Source of the DNA: Kuschelorhynchus macadamiae
Lineage: Eukaryota; Arthropoda; Insecta; Coleoptera; Curculionidae
DNA: 64,000 bases
Direction of reading: 5' to 3'
Assembly: GCA_030620095.1 (NCBI GenBank)
Contig: JAUTXW010005222.1
Location: 434,001 to 498,000 of the forward strand
Shown: one piece after another, positions 39,812 through 52,077 of the stretch
Layout of the letters: the number at the start of each line of letters is the position of its first letter
Position numbering within the stretch: the stretch's first letter is position 1
Notes under the pieces: model-generated
Databases searched by the model: none
Seen by the model: the letters and a program-made list of their open reading frames with translations, nothing else
What the model was told of the DNA's origin: nothing
Program-made: the position numbers and the translations under genes

Positions 39812-40419
39812 ATTTGAGCCGAACAAAATGACGGCTTATTAAATTATTTGAAATATGAAAATGAACAAACGGGTCATGCTTTTCTTCCCTTGACAAAGGG
39901 AAGGATTTTTGTCTATATTAAATTGAGGCAATTAGGTATTATTACCGCACTCTGCCATAATTTTCCGTGTTTTTACAAATGTGTACTTATTCTTTTAATA
40001 CCAATAATAAGTTTGGCTAGATAGTAAACTTCTAATATTGTTTTTAGTTAAATTGTAAAATTATACTAAAATTTAAAAATCCCAAAATCACATCGAAAAT
40101 CTCGAAATCGCATCCGAAATAACGAAATCGTCTCTCACTTCTTGAGTTAATTACCTACGAATTTTAAAGAAAGAATGGTTTGGCAGCACGAAATCTAATT
40201 TGCAGCAGACGAATTTCTTTCCCCACATAACTATCCAAAATCAAAGGACTAAGCTAGGTAAGTTTAAAGGAAAATTAGTAATTCGTATATTATGCTTTTA
40301 GAGTTTTAAACTAAAACCATACGTTTATATGTCTGATTAAAATTATGTAATGTATTTTTCACCACTTCCACAAAACCAATACATTTCAAATTTGACATGC
40401 AAACACTTGTATATAAAAT
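39812..40419. other. Intergenic DNA without recognised features
   Basis: Contains a run of similar AAATCxCATC/GAAATCG words at 40080-40130 but nothing else assignable. Confidence 0.4.
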
Positions 40420-40925
40420 ATCCAAAATTTTTAGTCATCATTCAAAAATTCAAAATGGCGGCGCCTATACAGCCGTCGAATTTTGGTACTTGGGTAGATT
40501 ACACTGAAACTCGGTGTCTAGGGAAATTTAAGAGTGAATATGAATTTTTAGTCATCATTTAAACATTCAAAATAACATGGCACACGAATTTTAACATTTG
40601 TGTAGATTTGACCGAAAATCGGCATCTGAGGGAATTTAAGAAAAAATGAGAGCAGAAATGCCAAGACGACCGGCGAATTTTAACATTCATTCTGGTTTGA
40701 GAGTACAATTCATACAATTTTAGTAATAAATATTCAAACTGGGGGGTCAAGAGTTGTACGGATTTGAATGAAAATGGGTATTTGAGGTATTTAAGAGTAC
40801 ATAATATGAATTTTTACTAACACTTTGTTACTATGAAAATTGTTTTCAATAAGCGTTTTCTTTTTGTAGGTTTACAAATATTAAAATGGCGGCACACTAA
40901 AAGGCGAAAGTTAAAATATACACAT
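40420..40925. repeat. Degenerate tandem array with AAAATGGCGGC words
   Basis: Units of roughly 110-140 bp share AATTTTTAGTCATCATT, TTCAAAATGGCGGC or decayed versions, GAATTTTxxxACTTGxGTAGATT, GAAAATCGGxxTxxGAGG and AATTTAAGAGTxxATATG. Four to five units are recognisable starting near 40425, 40543, 40650, 40730 and 40810. It is not the same unit as the 51-kb family but shares the ATGGCGG word. Confidence 0.6.
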
Positions 40926-41200
40926 GTCGCAAAAGTAGGGAAAAAATACTTCTCAGGATGATTCTTTGAGTATTAATAAGACAATAAATTCGTAGAAATA
41001 GTTTACCTTAATTTAGTCTCTAAGGTAGAGTGTGTTTTAAATAAAAGAAAAACTGTGTGCATATTCCTGAAATACTTCTACGATTGTATTGAAACTCGGT
41101 ATGTCTTCTAGACAGCTTATAAGTGATTTTTATGGTAAAACAACTTTTTGGATTTTCACGAGGTGTGTACATCTATTTTTATTTGAAAAATAACGACAAT

Positions 41201-41229
41201 TTTATCACAAGAACATTTCTTGTGATAAA
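41201..41229. repeat. Perfect 13-bp inverted repeat, 3-nt loop
   Basis: TTTATCACAAGAA, CAT, TTCTTGTGATAAA. Confidence 0.9.
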
Positions 41230-43183
41230 AATTGATTATATTAAAAAAAATTAAGGCATATAGAGTTTGTATTGTCACAGCACAAGGAGCGTTCATTAAA
41301 ACAGTGTTTAATTTATATCTAGAAAAATCGCTAGCTTGGATTTTGCTTCTCCTCATAACGGATTCCGCCACACACATATGACACAGTTTACGTATACATA
41401 TATACTGGTGTAATCTAATCTATGGCTGTGAGTATTATAGCTTGTATAAAAGTAATTTTTTTATACTACTTGGAAACTAATATTGGAAAAATCTTACTAT
41501 TCTTTGTATATTATTTTGCGTCATGTTTAAACATATCGTCTGTAATATAAATTCGTATAAATATTGGAGGGTCCGGGTAGGCTTGGCATCGTCGTACGAT
41601 CGACCTTATACTGGAAGTTATTCTTGGCTAAATATGCGAATAATGACCGCTATTCTTGCTCTAAGTATAAAACGCTCTGCTGGACTTGTATTGATAAGAG
41701 AAAAACAAGATCAGAATAACTGGTACCAAAAGAGGGAGGCTAATATCCAGAAATAGATAGAAAATTGCTGATAATATGATGAAATGTGATAATACATAGA
41801 TTAAATATTTAAAACTTGTTTTTCTCCCTATATTATTAGATAGTATACCTGTTTTTTTAAGAAGATCCCCTCAAACCCCAACTAAAATGCTTAGCAGCAC
41901 TTCTCAAACTTGAAAATGGATACTGATATTTATGACAAAAACTGTAAATAGAGGCTCTGATTCGATTTTGAAACAACTTTTCTAAGTAGTGAATGAAATA
42001 ATATTATGCAGGACGTTCCATTAAAAATATATAGAATATGTTTTTATTTCTACTTTTTATTTTTTTTATTCAGAAGATTGCTTAAAGAAAATTCTGCAAC
42101 TTTATGTCTAATTTTTTTTTATATTACAAATCTTTAAGAGTGCCAAAATATAAATGTAAACTCAAAGGTTCTATGCAAGGCATTGCATTTTATTAGTTTT
42201 TAATTTTAGTATTACAGCACATGTTAGGTAGAACAGTATAAAACGAGTTAGCAAAAATTAACTTTATTCACTCGTAGGTTCTAATAATTATTAATCATTA
42301 TAATTAATTATTATGACAGTTTATCCAATAAATCACTGGATTTTAGATTTTAATACGTATATAATGGCTTTCACTTTTTAATAAGGAGTATAACACATAA
42401 GTTCACCTTCTCAGTTTAAATATATTTTATAGCTAGACACATTCTGTTTCTTGAAGTGTAAAGAAAATAGTTCACGTTTTATAACCTGCAGCCAAACCAA
42501 CTCCCATTTTATTAACCTTAATATCGCATTTAATGTTTCGCTCTAACAACCGCATTCGAATGTTTTTAAAATCTGTTTTTATTTCAACAAATAAATATTT
42601 AATAATCCACTCTACGCCTTGTAATCTACCCCCTTGGCTCATAATCCTAGTCTAGCATTGTTTTAAATGCGAAATTGTAGGCTTGCTGGTTTTAAATGTA
42701 ACCGGAACAGCTTAAATTTCACAAAACAAGTTATCCAAAAACACGAAAAGCCGTTTTATGATTCTGTATGCATATTCCTCATAGCAGTTCCGTTTTCCCC
42801 TTTCGCTTAAAACTTCCTGTTCTCAATAGCTAATGTTCATTTTTGGATAGTATACTCTACTGCTATTAATTATAAGTCAGATTTTAATTTTTAGTTTCGG
42901 GAGACCCGTGGATAGTTTAAAATAAAGCTACAATGAATGTCAGATACAGTTCATAAAAGTGCTAGCATGAAAAGCATTTATGTTTATCTGATAATAGAAT
43001 ACACGCCACCTACTTATTGTTGTGGAATTTTACTTGATAAAATTTTATATAAAAATAAAATCGACTTCAGAAAAAGAGCACTCAAAAAGTATTAAATTTC
43101 ACCTTGAAAATTTGACTTTATGAAGTCGGGGTTAAATCAATTCTTAATTACTTAATCACAAAAATACATTAATGTGTTGAGTG
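41230..43183. other. Intergenic DNA without recognised features
   Basis: The plus frame 41523-41756 has no recognised motif. AT-rich elsewhere. Confidence 0.4.
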
Positions 43184-44306
43184 TACAGGGTGGTCCGAAT
43201 TATAATCGGGAAATATATTCAGGATGTAAAAATAAGTAAAAACTTCCATATAAACTTATATCCTAAAATGCTTGGTTTCGGAGATATAAGGTGTCGAAAT
43301 CCGGAAAAAAAACTAATTTTTTTCTATTTTTTAATAAAGTTTCCTAGATTTTGCATTCAGAGTTAGTCGGTATTATTGTTATTAAAATACAAATTTATGG
43401 CATAGAACAACTTGTTTTATTTAACCAGACGTGTTCGTGAGACCGTTTTAATTAATTTAAATGATAAAAAAAGCGGTATGCCATTAATTTCTGGCAATTT
43501 TATTAGTACATTTAAATACAATAATACAAATTGAACAAAAATCGGCTCTTGAGTACTTTCGCTAAAACCGTTTTCAAGAAAACTTTTTTTTCGTTTTAAT
43601 GCGCGACTCGTATCTAAGGTTTGCAAATCAAAATTAAGTTAATTAGCGCTTTTAATGTTGATATTTAAGTGTTTGTTATTATAATTATATAATGATTTTA
43701 ACAGTACAAATGCAGGTATTAACACATTTAACGCAAATAATGTTACTAACAACTAAAAATTAAAAATAATGACATTAATAAAAACAAATAGTAAATTACA
43801 GCTGTTCGAAATGCATGGTATTAGCTTCTATGCATTTTCACAGAGCGAGAGTTAATTTGATGCGTCGGGGATGCCGTAAATGCATAGAAGCTAATGGCAT
43901 GTTGGAATTTACTATTGAATTAATTATTATCATTATTATTAATTTTTAGTTGTTATTGAAATTATTATTTTAAATGTGTTAATACCTGGAATTCTTCTGT
44001 AATAACAATTTTTTCAAAAACGGTTAGTTCCAATGAAAGTACTCAAGAGCTGATTTGATTGAATTAAAACGGTCTCGCGAATTTCTCTGATTATTATTCC
44101 ATGCTATAAATTTGTTTTTAATTGACAATAATATCGAACAAGTTTGAAAGCAAAATCTAAAAGACTTTATTAAAAAATAGGGAAAAACTATTTTTTTCCA
44201 AGATTTCAGCACCTTGTCTCTCCGAAACTATATGAACTTTTAAACTTATTTTTACTTGCTCAATATGTTGTCAAAATTTCTCAATTATAATTCGGACTAC
44301 CCTGTA
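43184..44306. mobile_element. Long foldback element with TACAGGGTGGTCC ends
   Basis: Starts TACAGGGTGGTCCGAATTAT (43184) and ends with ATAATTCGGACTACCCTGTA (44306). Inverted similarity continues inward for several hundred bases on each side (shared blocks AGATTTTGC, GGTATTATTGT, ACAAATTTAT, GAGACCGTTTTAATT, CTCTTGAGTACTTTC) with a 60-bp block present only on the left. The centre has a second inverted pair, TTAGCTTCTATGCAT and ATGCATAGAAGCTAA (43820-43905). No transposase. Non-autonomous DNA element of unknown superfamily. Confidence 0.75.
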
Positions 44307-44869
44307 TATTCACGTGTATAATGTCTATTTACTGCCTTTATTAGTTTGATTCCCACTTCATAAAAAGTTAAATTTTCAAGATGGAATGAAATATAATTTT
44401 TTTTGTAATTTTTTTTTGAATGTTTTATTTTTTTTTTCAAAACAATTATAAAATTGTACTTTGTTGCATTAGAAACACCGATACCCATTATATTTTTTAT
44501 AATATCTACCTTTTTGCCCCCGCTATACGCTTCTCGTATTGACATAAGAAATATTTTATACCAAGAATAAAGATATTTGGTGTCTCAACATTCATTAAGA
44601 TTTATAATAACTGAAATAACCGGACCAAAAAATAGATTCTTCCGTAAATGACTTTTGTTTATTACATTTCAGGGCAATGTATTAAGGCATTTCAATTTTA
44701 TCGCGGAAACTCTTAAGTAGAAAAAGATTTAAAACGGCGTCATTCCTCCACTTTTTATTTTATTTTAATTCGCTTGCTACATCCTGGATACTTCCTGAAA
44801 ATGTCATCCAAACTGGTCAAACCATTTCCGGAGTTATCTGTGTAAAAGATAGAAGGTAAGAAGATAAAA
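44307..44869. other. Intergenic DNA without recognised features
   Basis: Nothing assigned. Confidence 0.4.
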
Positions 44870-45136
44870 CCCAGCAAGCAGGTGGTCCAGTGCGGTATGA
44901 TACTGGTCATTCTGACTTTGGTTCCAGCGGGCCAGGTGCGAATCCTGGTAGGTGCATACAGACTTTTCTAAGTCTACAGCCGATATAAGTGTAAAATGTA
45001 TCTATTTCGTGCGCCACAACATTTACAGTGCAGATACACACTCGTTAGTCGATAGATTAAGCTGTGGGCCCCATCCAAATTAGTCAATCCTGCGACGAAA
45101 AGAAGACATTAAAACAAGCTAGCAAGCAAGCAAGAC
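44870..45136 (+). mobile_element. tRNA-derived SINE
   Basis: A polymerase III-type internal promoter is visible: A-box-like TGGTCCAGTGCGGTA at 44883-44897 and B box GGTGCGAATCC at 44935-44945, about 50 bp apart as in tRNA genes. The head is followed by a body with CTGTGGGCCCCATCC and CCTGCGACGAAAAGAAGAC, and a short tandem tail of AAGC/AGCA units (45114-45135). Cloverleaf stems are not preserved, so it is not a functional tRNA gene. The partner LINE is not identifiable from the tail. Confidence 0.7.
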
Positions 45137-47432
45137 AAAAACCACGAGCACGATTGACGTCACGGAGCGATAATTTTCAGAGGCTTGCCTTGATAACTAT
45201 TACGTCACGAAGTTGCTTTAATTGTTAACAACTGCGTTGAATTCAAACTAAATAAAAAATTAATGAGTATAATATGCTGGCCTGGAGAGTCAGACCTTAG
45301 AAAAATAAGAAAGCAAGCCTTTTTTAAATATATCTCTCTTGAATTAGCGAAAGTTTACATTACTGGATCGTGCGCTAGTACAAAGAAGTCGCAATAATTC
45401 ATTTTATTGCTAACATATGTCAAAATCTTCCACATAAAACAATATTTGTCATGTAATTGTAAAAAATGAGGGTGAGGCTATCGTGAACAAAAATGTTTTT
45501 ATAATGTTTTGCTGTTATTAATATGTGACAAACTGGTCGGAAAGTTAGTTAGTTTCCTACCACTGACATCTCCTATCAGGTGAAAAATATGAAAGTTGTG
45601 AAAGAATCGGGGGATTAAATTTACAATAACTTCACTCAAGATTATTATTTTTTGATGTTTTAAAAATGATCTTAAGGGGGGCAGTCAGTGACTACAAGAT
45701 ATGATAATTAGTTTTTGGCTGAAAATTTCCAAAATATGAAAAAAAAAATTTGAATTTGTTTTGCGGTTTTTTCTTTTTATAAATAATTGTCCGCATGCAT
45801 GATCAACAGCAAACAAAAACATCAGAAGTCATGATATCGTTTTATATTTAATATTATTGAAAAGCTTAAAATGTCAATTTTATAATGAGTTTTCCAGCTT
45901 ACTTAGAGGTACGCAGTATTTGAGGATTTCAAATGTCCCTGGCCGCTGTTAAAATCCGAATTTTTTCTATAAATCGCATTGTTCTTTTTCTAAGGGTTCA
46001 TTATATTATCGTATCGTCTTTTGGGTATGTGGAGACAGGAAGTCAACTTTTAACTTAAATGAAAATAGATCGGGCGTAGAACGTTTCTGCATCTGTACCT
46101 ATTATAGCCATGGATTTCCCATTCAAATTAATTTGTAAACATCAAAAAATGGAATTATTATGAATTTGGTCTCTGGACGGACTATTTTTAGATTTTTAAC
46201 CTGACACGAACTATCACGGGGTTAAAGTTAACTATACATTCTGATCAGCTTATCTCAGAAACTACGATATTTAAGAAAAATTCATCAGAGCTATTGGTTT
46301 TCATTTTTACATTTACGTAATTGCTTTAATGCATTATTTCTGTAGATATTGGCAAAGAAAATTAAGTTTTTCAACTTTTTAATTTTTTTTTTAACTTGCG
46401 GAGAGTCTAGGATTGTAAAGTTTGGTTGGTTTGGTTCTTTAGGTGGTAATGTTTAAAACGATAACTTTTATTTATTATTACTTTTCAATAAGTGTGTATT
46501 TAGAAGTAATGTAGTTCTTCCTCTTTATCTATTAAAATCTTTATGTTCTTTGGGTCAGAAACAACGTTAAAGAAGGGATAAAAGATATGCATATTTTAAC
46601 ATTTGGTATGGTAAATAAAACATTCCAGAATTAAAATACGGCATTCCTCTTAATTTTGGCAATAAAAGTAGTCACGCCAGTATAATATTTATTATATTTT
46701 TAAGCAAATATCCTAATATTAATTATAAATGTTGTACTACTATAGCCATTAAAAATAATGATAACTTCCAAAATACCCTTCATACTCTTTCCGAGTTAGT
46801 GACGAGAATTTTGTCATCGTGTGACAAAATTACAGGCGCAAAATTATATGGTTACTCTAAATATATATTCTTGATATTAACGTGACCTAATTTGACAGGT
46901 TTGAGAAACGCCAACCAAAGTACGATTCTTAATTTTTTAACCTTAAAGGAATTCCTTTAATTTTATCTGTAGTACTCTATATAAAAGGTAAAACAGAACT
47001 TCTAGGTGCCTGCCTGTTATCCAGTAGTGGTTGAGGCGGGAGCTACTATAAAATCTAATCAAACGCCTAATATCTTTAGTGGTTTGATTTTAATGATTGA
47101 GTTAGTATATATATCTAAACCAATATTTAGGTTGTAAAGCAGTTTATTAACATGTTTGCTACCCCAGGAGATTTGTTTATAAATGGTACCTTGACAAGTA
47201 AAATATGTGGATGTTAAGCATTCACTAATTAATTCAAATAGTACTGGACCGAGATTTTTATATTAAAATATTTCTAAATTATAGAGACTTAATCATCACC
47301 GGGATATAATGTCCAGTATTTTCTAATTTAATTAAATAAAATATGTAGAGAAGTGGCCCCCCTGTATATAACTCAAGGCTTCATCCCGGAACCGCTCGCG
47401 CATTTCTTCGGGATGGGCCTTTATCTAGCCAT
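45137..47432. other. Intergenic DNA, one TTAAGGGGGG site
   Basis: CTTAAGGGGGGCAGTCAGTG at about 45672 looks like a TTAA-type transposon terminus, but I could not find its partner. Nothing else assignable. Confidence 0.4.
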
Positions 47433-48389
47433 TTCAAAATTCAAATTCAAATTCAAAATTCAAATTCAAAAGTATTTTTATTTGTCATAATACAAGAAAA
47501 AGTAATTACAACCATAAACAATAATTTAAGAGGACAAATTAGGGCAACACCTCGATTATAAAACCGTTACATAAGCACATTGCAAAATATGCCTATGTGG
47601 TGCAGACCTTAGTACTACTATATTAAATTCAACATTAAGTTATTTTAGTATAGGTAATGGGCAAATACCAGGACAGGAGCTCCAAGCGACCACTCAGACG
47701 AGCCAAAAAGCAAATGGACTTTTTGTTTATATTTGGTATTTGGAATTTAGAATTTATAATTGGAATTTATATCTACCTATGCAGGCAACTCATTAGTCTA
47801 AATTCTGGTTTTGAAAATCAAGTTTTTACTATATTAAGCGTGTGACTATTTAATGAGTAATGAATAGACATAAAGTAAAAATATAATGCGGCATTCGTAA
47901 AAGTTTTAAAAAAAAATAAAGGAAAATAAGAGAAGGAGTTTTTTTTAAAAGTAAATACAATTTAAATTTTTAAAAAATACAATTAAAAAAGCAGAAAAAA
48001 TTAGTTATTTCATTGAGTATCTAGTAACATTTTTTTCGTATGTTTTCGAAAATTATTTAATGAAAATTCTTTAACATTGGAAGGCTATTCCACATTTGAA
48101 TTGCAACGAAACTAAAGGACTTCTGAAAACAAGCTTTTCTGTGTAGAGGCGCCCTAAAATTATTTGCATTTCTGGTAAGATGAGGGTGTTCATATGAACC
48201 GATATAGGTAAGGTGCTTGTCCAATTTTTAAAATTCTATAAACAAATAACAACATATGATACCTACGACGGTTTTTCATGGAGAGTATAGAGTATTTATT
48301 AAGGTATGGTGTAATATGATGTCTATATGGTATATTTTAGGAGAAACGCATGCACGCATTTTGAACTTTTTGTATAGAATTGGCAATAG

Positions 48390-48730
48390 TTAAGTCAAGG
48401 ATGAATCGTAAACAATGACTCCATAATCAAATAATGATAAAATGAGTGTGTTGCAAAGATAATATTTAGTTGCTGGAAGTAGATATTTTTTAAAGGTAGC
48501 TAACGTTTTTAAGCGCATATGTGCAATGCTAAATTTCTTCGTAATATGTGTTTTAAATGATAGATCCGAATCGAAATAAACACCCAGATTTTTTGCTTCG
48601 GTGACCAGAGGCAATTTTATATTATTTATTTGTGCAGAAAATCTCTGATAAACTTGAGTTCTTTGATTTTTATTGCTTCCAAAAAATATAATACATGATT
48701 TAGATGCATTCAATTTTAAATTATGATTTT
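48390..48730 (-). pseudogene. LINE RT C-terminal part, separate from the RT core
   Basis: The minus frame reads INNFNEDLNSI, then LKLNASKSCIIFFGS, AKNLGVYFDSDLSFKTHI and ATKYYLCNTLILSLFDYGVI, the standard sequence after the YADD box in this LINE group. It is out of frame with the RT core because of the deletion near 48773. Confidence 0.75.
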
Positions 48731-48772
48731 GTGCGAAATTATATATACTGTTTAAATCTTCATTAAAATTAT

Positions 48773-50130
48773 TTATGCTACGCTTGTATACATATCTGCA
48801 ACATATAACGAAAATAATAACGGGCCCAAGATTGAACCTTGGGGAACACCCGTTTTTAGGGGCCTATATTGTGATTTGTGTTTATCAGAATCCTTCATAA
48901 TGTGCACATAATGTGATCTATTAGTTAAATAAGATTCAAAAAACTTTACTGCACGATTAGAAAATCCAAAATACTGTAATTTTGCTAGCAACATTCTATG
49001 ACTAAGCGTATCAAATGCCTTACTAAAGTCCAGCAACCCCAAACACGTTATTTCTCTTTTTTCCTCACTAAACTGAATATCATTAAGTAGATTGACAAGA
49101 CAAGTTGTAGTACTACAGTTTTTGCGAAAACCTGATTGACACACCGGAACGATCTTAAAAGAGTTAGCAAATGAAGAAATTTGGTTATAAATATGTCGTT
49201 CAAGAATTTTTGAAACGGCAGGTAAAATACTTATCGGCCTTAAGTCCTTGAAGTCGGAGGGAGAAACCTTTGGTAAGGGTATAATTTTTGCTTTTTTCCA
49301 AAGATCAGGATAAACACTCTCTAAAATACAACTATTAATAATATTTATTAGCGGATTTTTACAGAAAGGTAAACATAATTTGAGATCTTTTATTGAGATG
49401 TTATCTTCTCCGGAAGCATTTGACTTTATAAGATGTATAATTTTATTTAAGGATAATTCATCAATAAGCTCGAAATTTAATACACTGGTTACATTTGAAA
49501 GTGTATTTTGTTGATAAAATAGTAATGTATCATTAGAAGTTGTGTCAGGACCAGCTGTACAATTAGCATAATAGTCATTAATCGATGTTGCGTCTGCAAG
49601 GTCAGAGGGTATAGAAGCATTCAATTTATAAGTTGAATTTATTTTTTTAGCTTGATTCCAAAATTCCTTTTCCTTTCGAGTAGACATTAAGTTAAAATAT
49701 GCAATTTTTTCTCTGGCAATAGCATGTTTTGTGTATTTTCGTAGTTCTCGATAGTACCTAAGATGTGAATCAGTTTTATTTTTCAAATATTTATTATGGG
49801 CTTCATCCCTTAATTTTATTAACAATTTTATGTTGTCGGTGATCCATGGTGTAAAGGGTTTGTCTTTAATTTTTTTTCTCTTTAAGGGTGCATGTTTATT
49901 AATTAAATACATTATATTTTTATTAAACAATTTTAACTTTTCGTTTATATTTTGTGCATAGTAAATAAGATTCCATTGCAATTCCACTGCATCGCGCTCG
50001 AATTCCTCATATATTATGTTATTGTAATCTCTGTACTCTATAAATTTAGGCGCACGCTCTTCAATACTTAAATTAAAAATCGAAATAACTAAGCAGAGAT
50101 CAGAAACTGAAAATTTCCTTACACCCCCCT
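48773..50130 (-). pseudogene. LINE ORF2: endonuclease end and RT core lacking YADD
   Basis: The open frame extends upstream of the first Met (49987) to about 50130, where VSDLCLVISIF corresponds to the endonuclease C-terminus. Then FTPWITDNIKLLIKLRDEAH, KEFWNQAKKIN, SGEDNISIKDLK, FKDLRPISILPAVSKILERH, QSGFRKNCSTTTCLV, LLDFSKAFDTLSHRMLLAKL (first catalytic Asp) and GVPQGSILGPLLFSLYVADM. The frame stops seven codons later. The expected YADDTQL block is deleted, and sequence resumes at INNFNEDL. The frame before that point is intact over more than 400 codons. Confidence 0.8.
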
Positions 50131-50269
50131 TCCTAGCTTCCTAGATTAGGGGTTCAGGAGCTATGCATTTTCATCTTGTCTATCCGTCCTTTCTTTTCCT
50201 GTCGTCTCTCTTACATTCCCTCTTTCTCTTTATCCTCTATTATATGTCTGATGATTTTATATGCACGGG

Positions 50270-50600
50270 TCCCTGTATCTTCCGTTTGTACCAGGTTATG
50301 CATCACGCTGATTCTGTCGAAAGTTTCGACTTGATTAAAGATAAAAGGATTTAGATTAGATCCAGCATACCGAGGTTGTTGCACCAGTCTCGAGATATTA
50401 TAAAAGTAAGATTAGAGAGTCTATTAAATCCATCAAGCACCCTAATAGAAACGTGGGCTACAGTGAGTCACGCGTCGGTGAGGACAGGTCGGCTATAAAT
50501 ACCTCAACTCGGAGCTTATTCAGTGTTTTAATCTCATACGGAGGAGATCCCTGAAGACATCTCGTATAATCGGAGGCGAGACGTCTGAAAGTTAGTCCAA
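50270..50600 (+). pseudogene. Penelope-like element, C-terminal end of ORF and terminal motif
   Basis: Plus-strand frames give HHADSVESFDLIKD (about 50308-50350) and then RESIKSIKHPNRNVGYSES (about 50415-50475), resembling the segment after the GIY-YIG domain of Penelope-like elements (AEHxxxxxHxixF..., REaieIxKhpnnxNRxxGy). A stop at about 50552 is followed directly by CTGAAGACATCTCG, loop, CGAGACGTC (50551-50585), a hammerhead-like end motif. Stops and a frameshift interrupt the coding part. GIY-YIG and RT are not present upstream. Confidence 0.5.
50551..50585 (+). repeat. Hammerhead-like stem-loop at Penelope-like 3' end
   Basis: CTGAAGA matches hammerhead strand CUGANGA. Then GACATCTCG pairs with CGAGACGTC (one mismatch). 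The second conserved strand would be GAAAC; here it reads GAGAC, so catalysis is doubtful. Confidence 0.4.
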
Positions 50601-50984
50601 CTTGATACGGTCTAAACTTGAGAACAATGATTTCTTAATTTACCAATATTATCAGTCAAAATACTTCATACTTCTCCTCAGATATATATTTGTCTAGTAT
50701 TTTATTTTTTCATTTAAAAGAGCTAAACAGATAAATTGAATAAACTACCCATATAATAAAACACTTTGAAGTGGGCTAAAATCATGTCTAGTGAAGCTAG
50801 TAAGTACTTTAACGTATGATTTTGATAATATTAAAATAAATAAATTTGGTTTGGGTGGTAAAAACTGATTTTGAAGTTCCCTGCAGACCTTCAGCAAATT
50901 AGTTATTAATTAATTCATCTATTATAAAACATATTGACGCAAACAGGTCACATTCGACAAAAATTTGGAGAACAATTTGGGACT
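50601..50984. other. Spacer between Penelope-like fragment and repeat family
   Basis: No feature recognised. Confidence 0.35.
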
Positions 50985-52077
50985 GCAAAATAAAAAATCG
51001 GTAAATTTCGTTTACCCGGAACTTCCCTCGTTATGAATCTTTCCTTTTATTAGGAATAGTGAAGTGTTAGTTTAGTACATAGTCATTTAGTAATACATAC
51101 TACTATACTATATTATTATTTTTCCGTCGACTCTTAAAAAAATTAGTTGGCCGCCATTTTGTTCCGCCATTTTGAAATCGTACCCCAACTTTACAAGTTT
51201 ATCTCTATATCACACTTAATGCTTGCAAAAAATTTGAAATTACTAATCTAAGGAGTAATTTTTCTCAGGCCGATTTTTTAAATATTTTACTAGAGCCCCA
51301 TTTTGTTTTGCTATCTTATATTCATACTAACATGTTACCAGTTCATTTTTATGTAACCCTTGATTTTTAGCAAAATTTGACTAAATTGGTTACTTAATTA
51401 GTTTTTTAGTAATAATTTTTTTAACTTCTGGCATATTGGATTTTTACGAAATTATTACCAGGTCATCTCCATATTACTCTTAATTTTTGACTCAAAATAT
51501 AAGTCGCTCTGATGATTAAATGGAATTCATAAAACCGGAAAATATGTAAAACTTCAGAGGGTGATTTTTTTCACGATTACAAAATAATTTATTTGAGCGC
51601 CATTTTGTTCCGCCATTTTGAATTAGTACTACAGTTTTACTAGTCGACAATTTGAAATCAGTCCATTAAGCAATTTTTTCGAGCTGAATTTTTAAATATG
51701 TTGCTAAACCGCCATTTTGTTCCACCATTTTTAATTCGTAGTTTTTTTTGCAAAATTTGAGATATATTGGATAAACAGTTTTTTAGTAATACATTTTTTA
51801 ACATTTCACTAGGCCGCCATTTTGTTTTATCGTATTAGATTTTTACCAAAATGTAAGTTATCCCCATATAACCCTTAATTTTTGACCAAAATTTGAAGTC
51901 AATCGGGTATGTTGGTAATTTTTTAGCTATGCGATGAAATGACAGAACGAGGGAATTGAAAACGTATATTTTTCCGCAGCTAGGGACCCTGAAACGTAAA
52001 GATCTAAAAACATTTCGGAGGGTTATTTTTTCACGATGACAATACCTACTTCCCTTTTATGAGAGAAGTAAAAATAG
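50985..52077 (-). repeat. CCCTCCGA/CCGCCATTTTG repeat family, double copy
   Basis: Starts AAAATCGGTAAATTTCGTTT and ends GGGAAG-like AGAGAAGTAAAAAT at 52077, the reverse of the 32418 terminus. Inside are units of about 140 bp with GCCGCCATTTTGTTCCGCCA, ACCAAAATGTTAC, CATATxACxCTTAATTTTTG and AAATTTGAAxTxAATxGGAT. CAGAGGGTGATTTTTTTCAC at 51560 is an internal family end, so two copies lie in tandem (50985-51587, 51588-52077). Confidence 0.75.

Larger units (their letters stand above)
47433..50135 (-). mobile_element. 5'-truncated LINE with TTTGAA-type tail
   Basis: A minus-strand LINE. The 3' end is marked by tandem TTCAAA/ATTCAAA units (plus strand 47433-47470). The coding region starts in mid endonuclease domain near 50130, so the 5' part, including ORF1, is missing, as is common after incomplete reverse transcription. 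RT and C-terminal regions are present but separated by a deletion. Confidence 0.8.

Noticed and set aside
44870..44960. Functional tRNA gene
   Set aside because: A and B box words are present but cloverleaf stems are not, and the sequence continues into a SINE body and tail.
45672..46240. Complete TTAA-type element starting at TTAAGGGGGGCAGTC
   Set aside because: No matching inverted terminus followed by TTAA could be found.
50490..50530. TATAAATA followed about 25 bp later by TTCAGTG as a core promoter
   Set aside because: The sequence lies inside the Penelope-like C-terminal frame and is better explained as decayed coding sequence; no gene starts after it.
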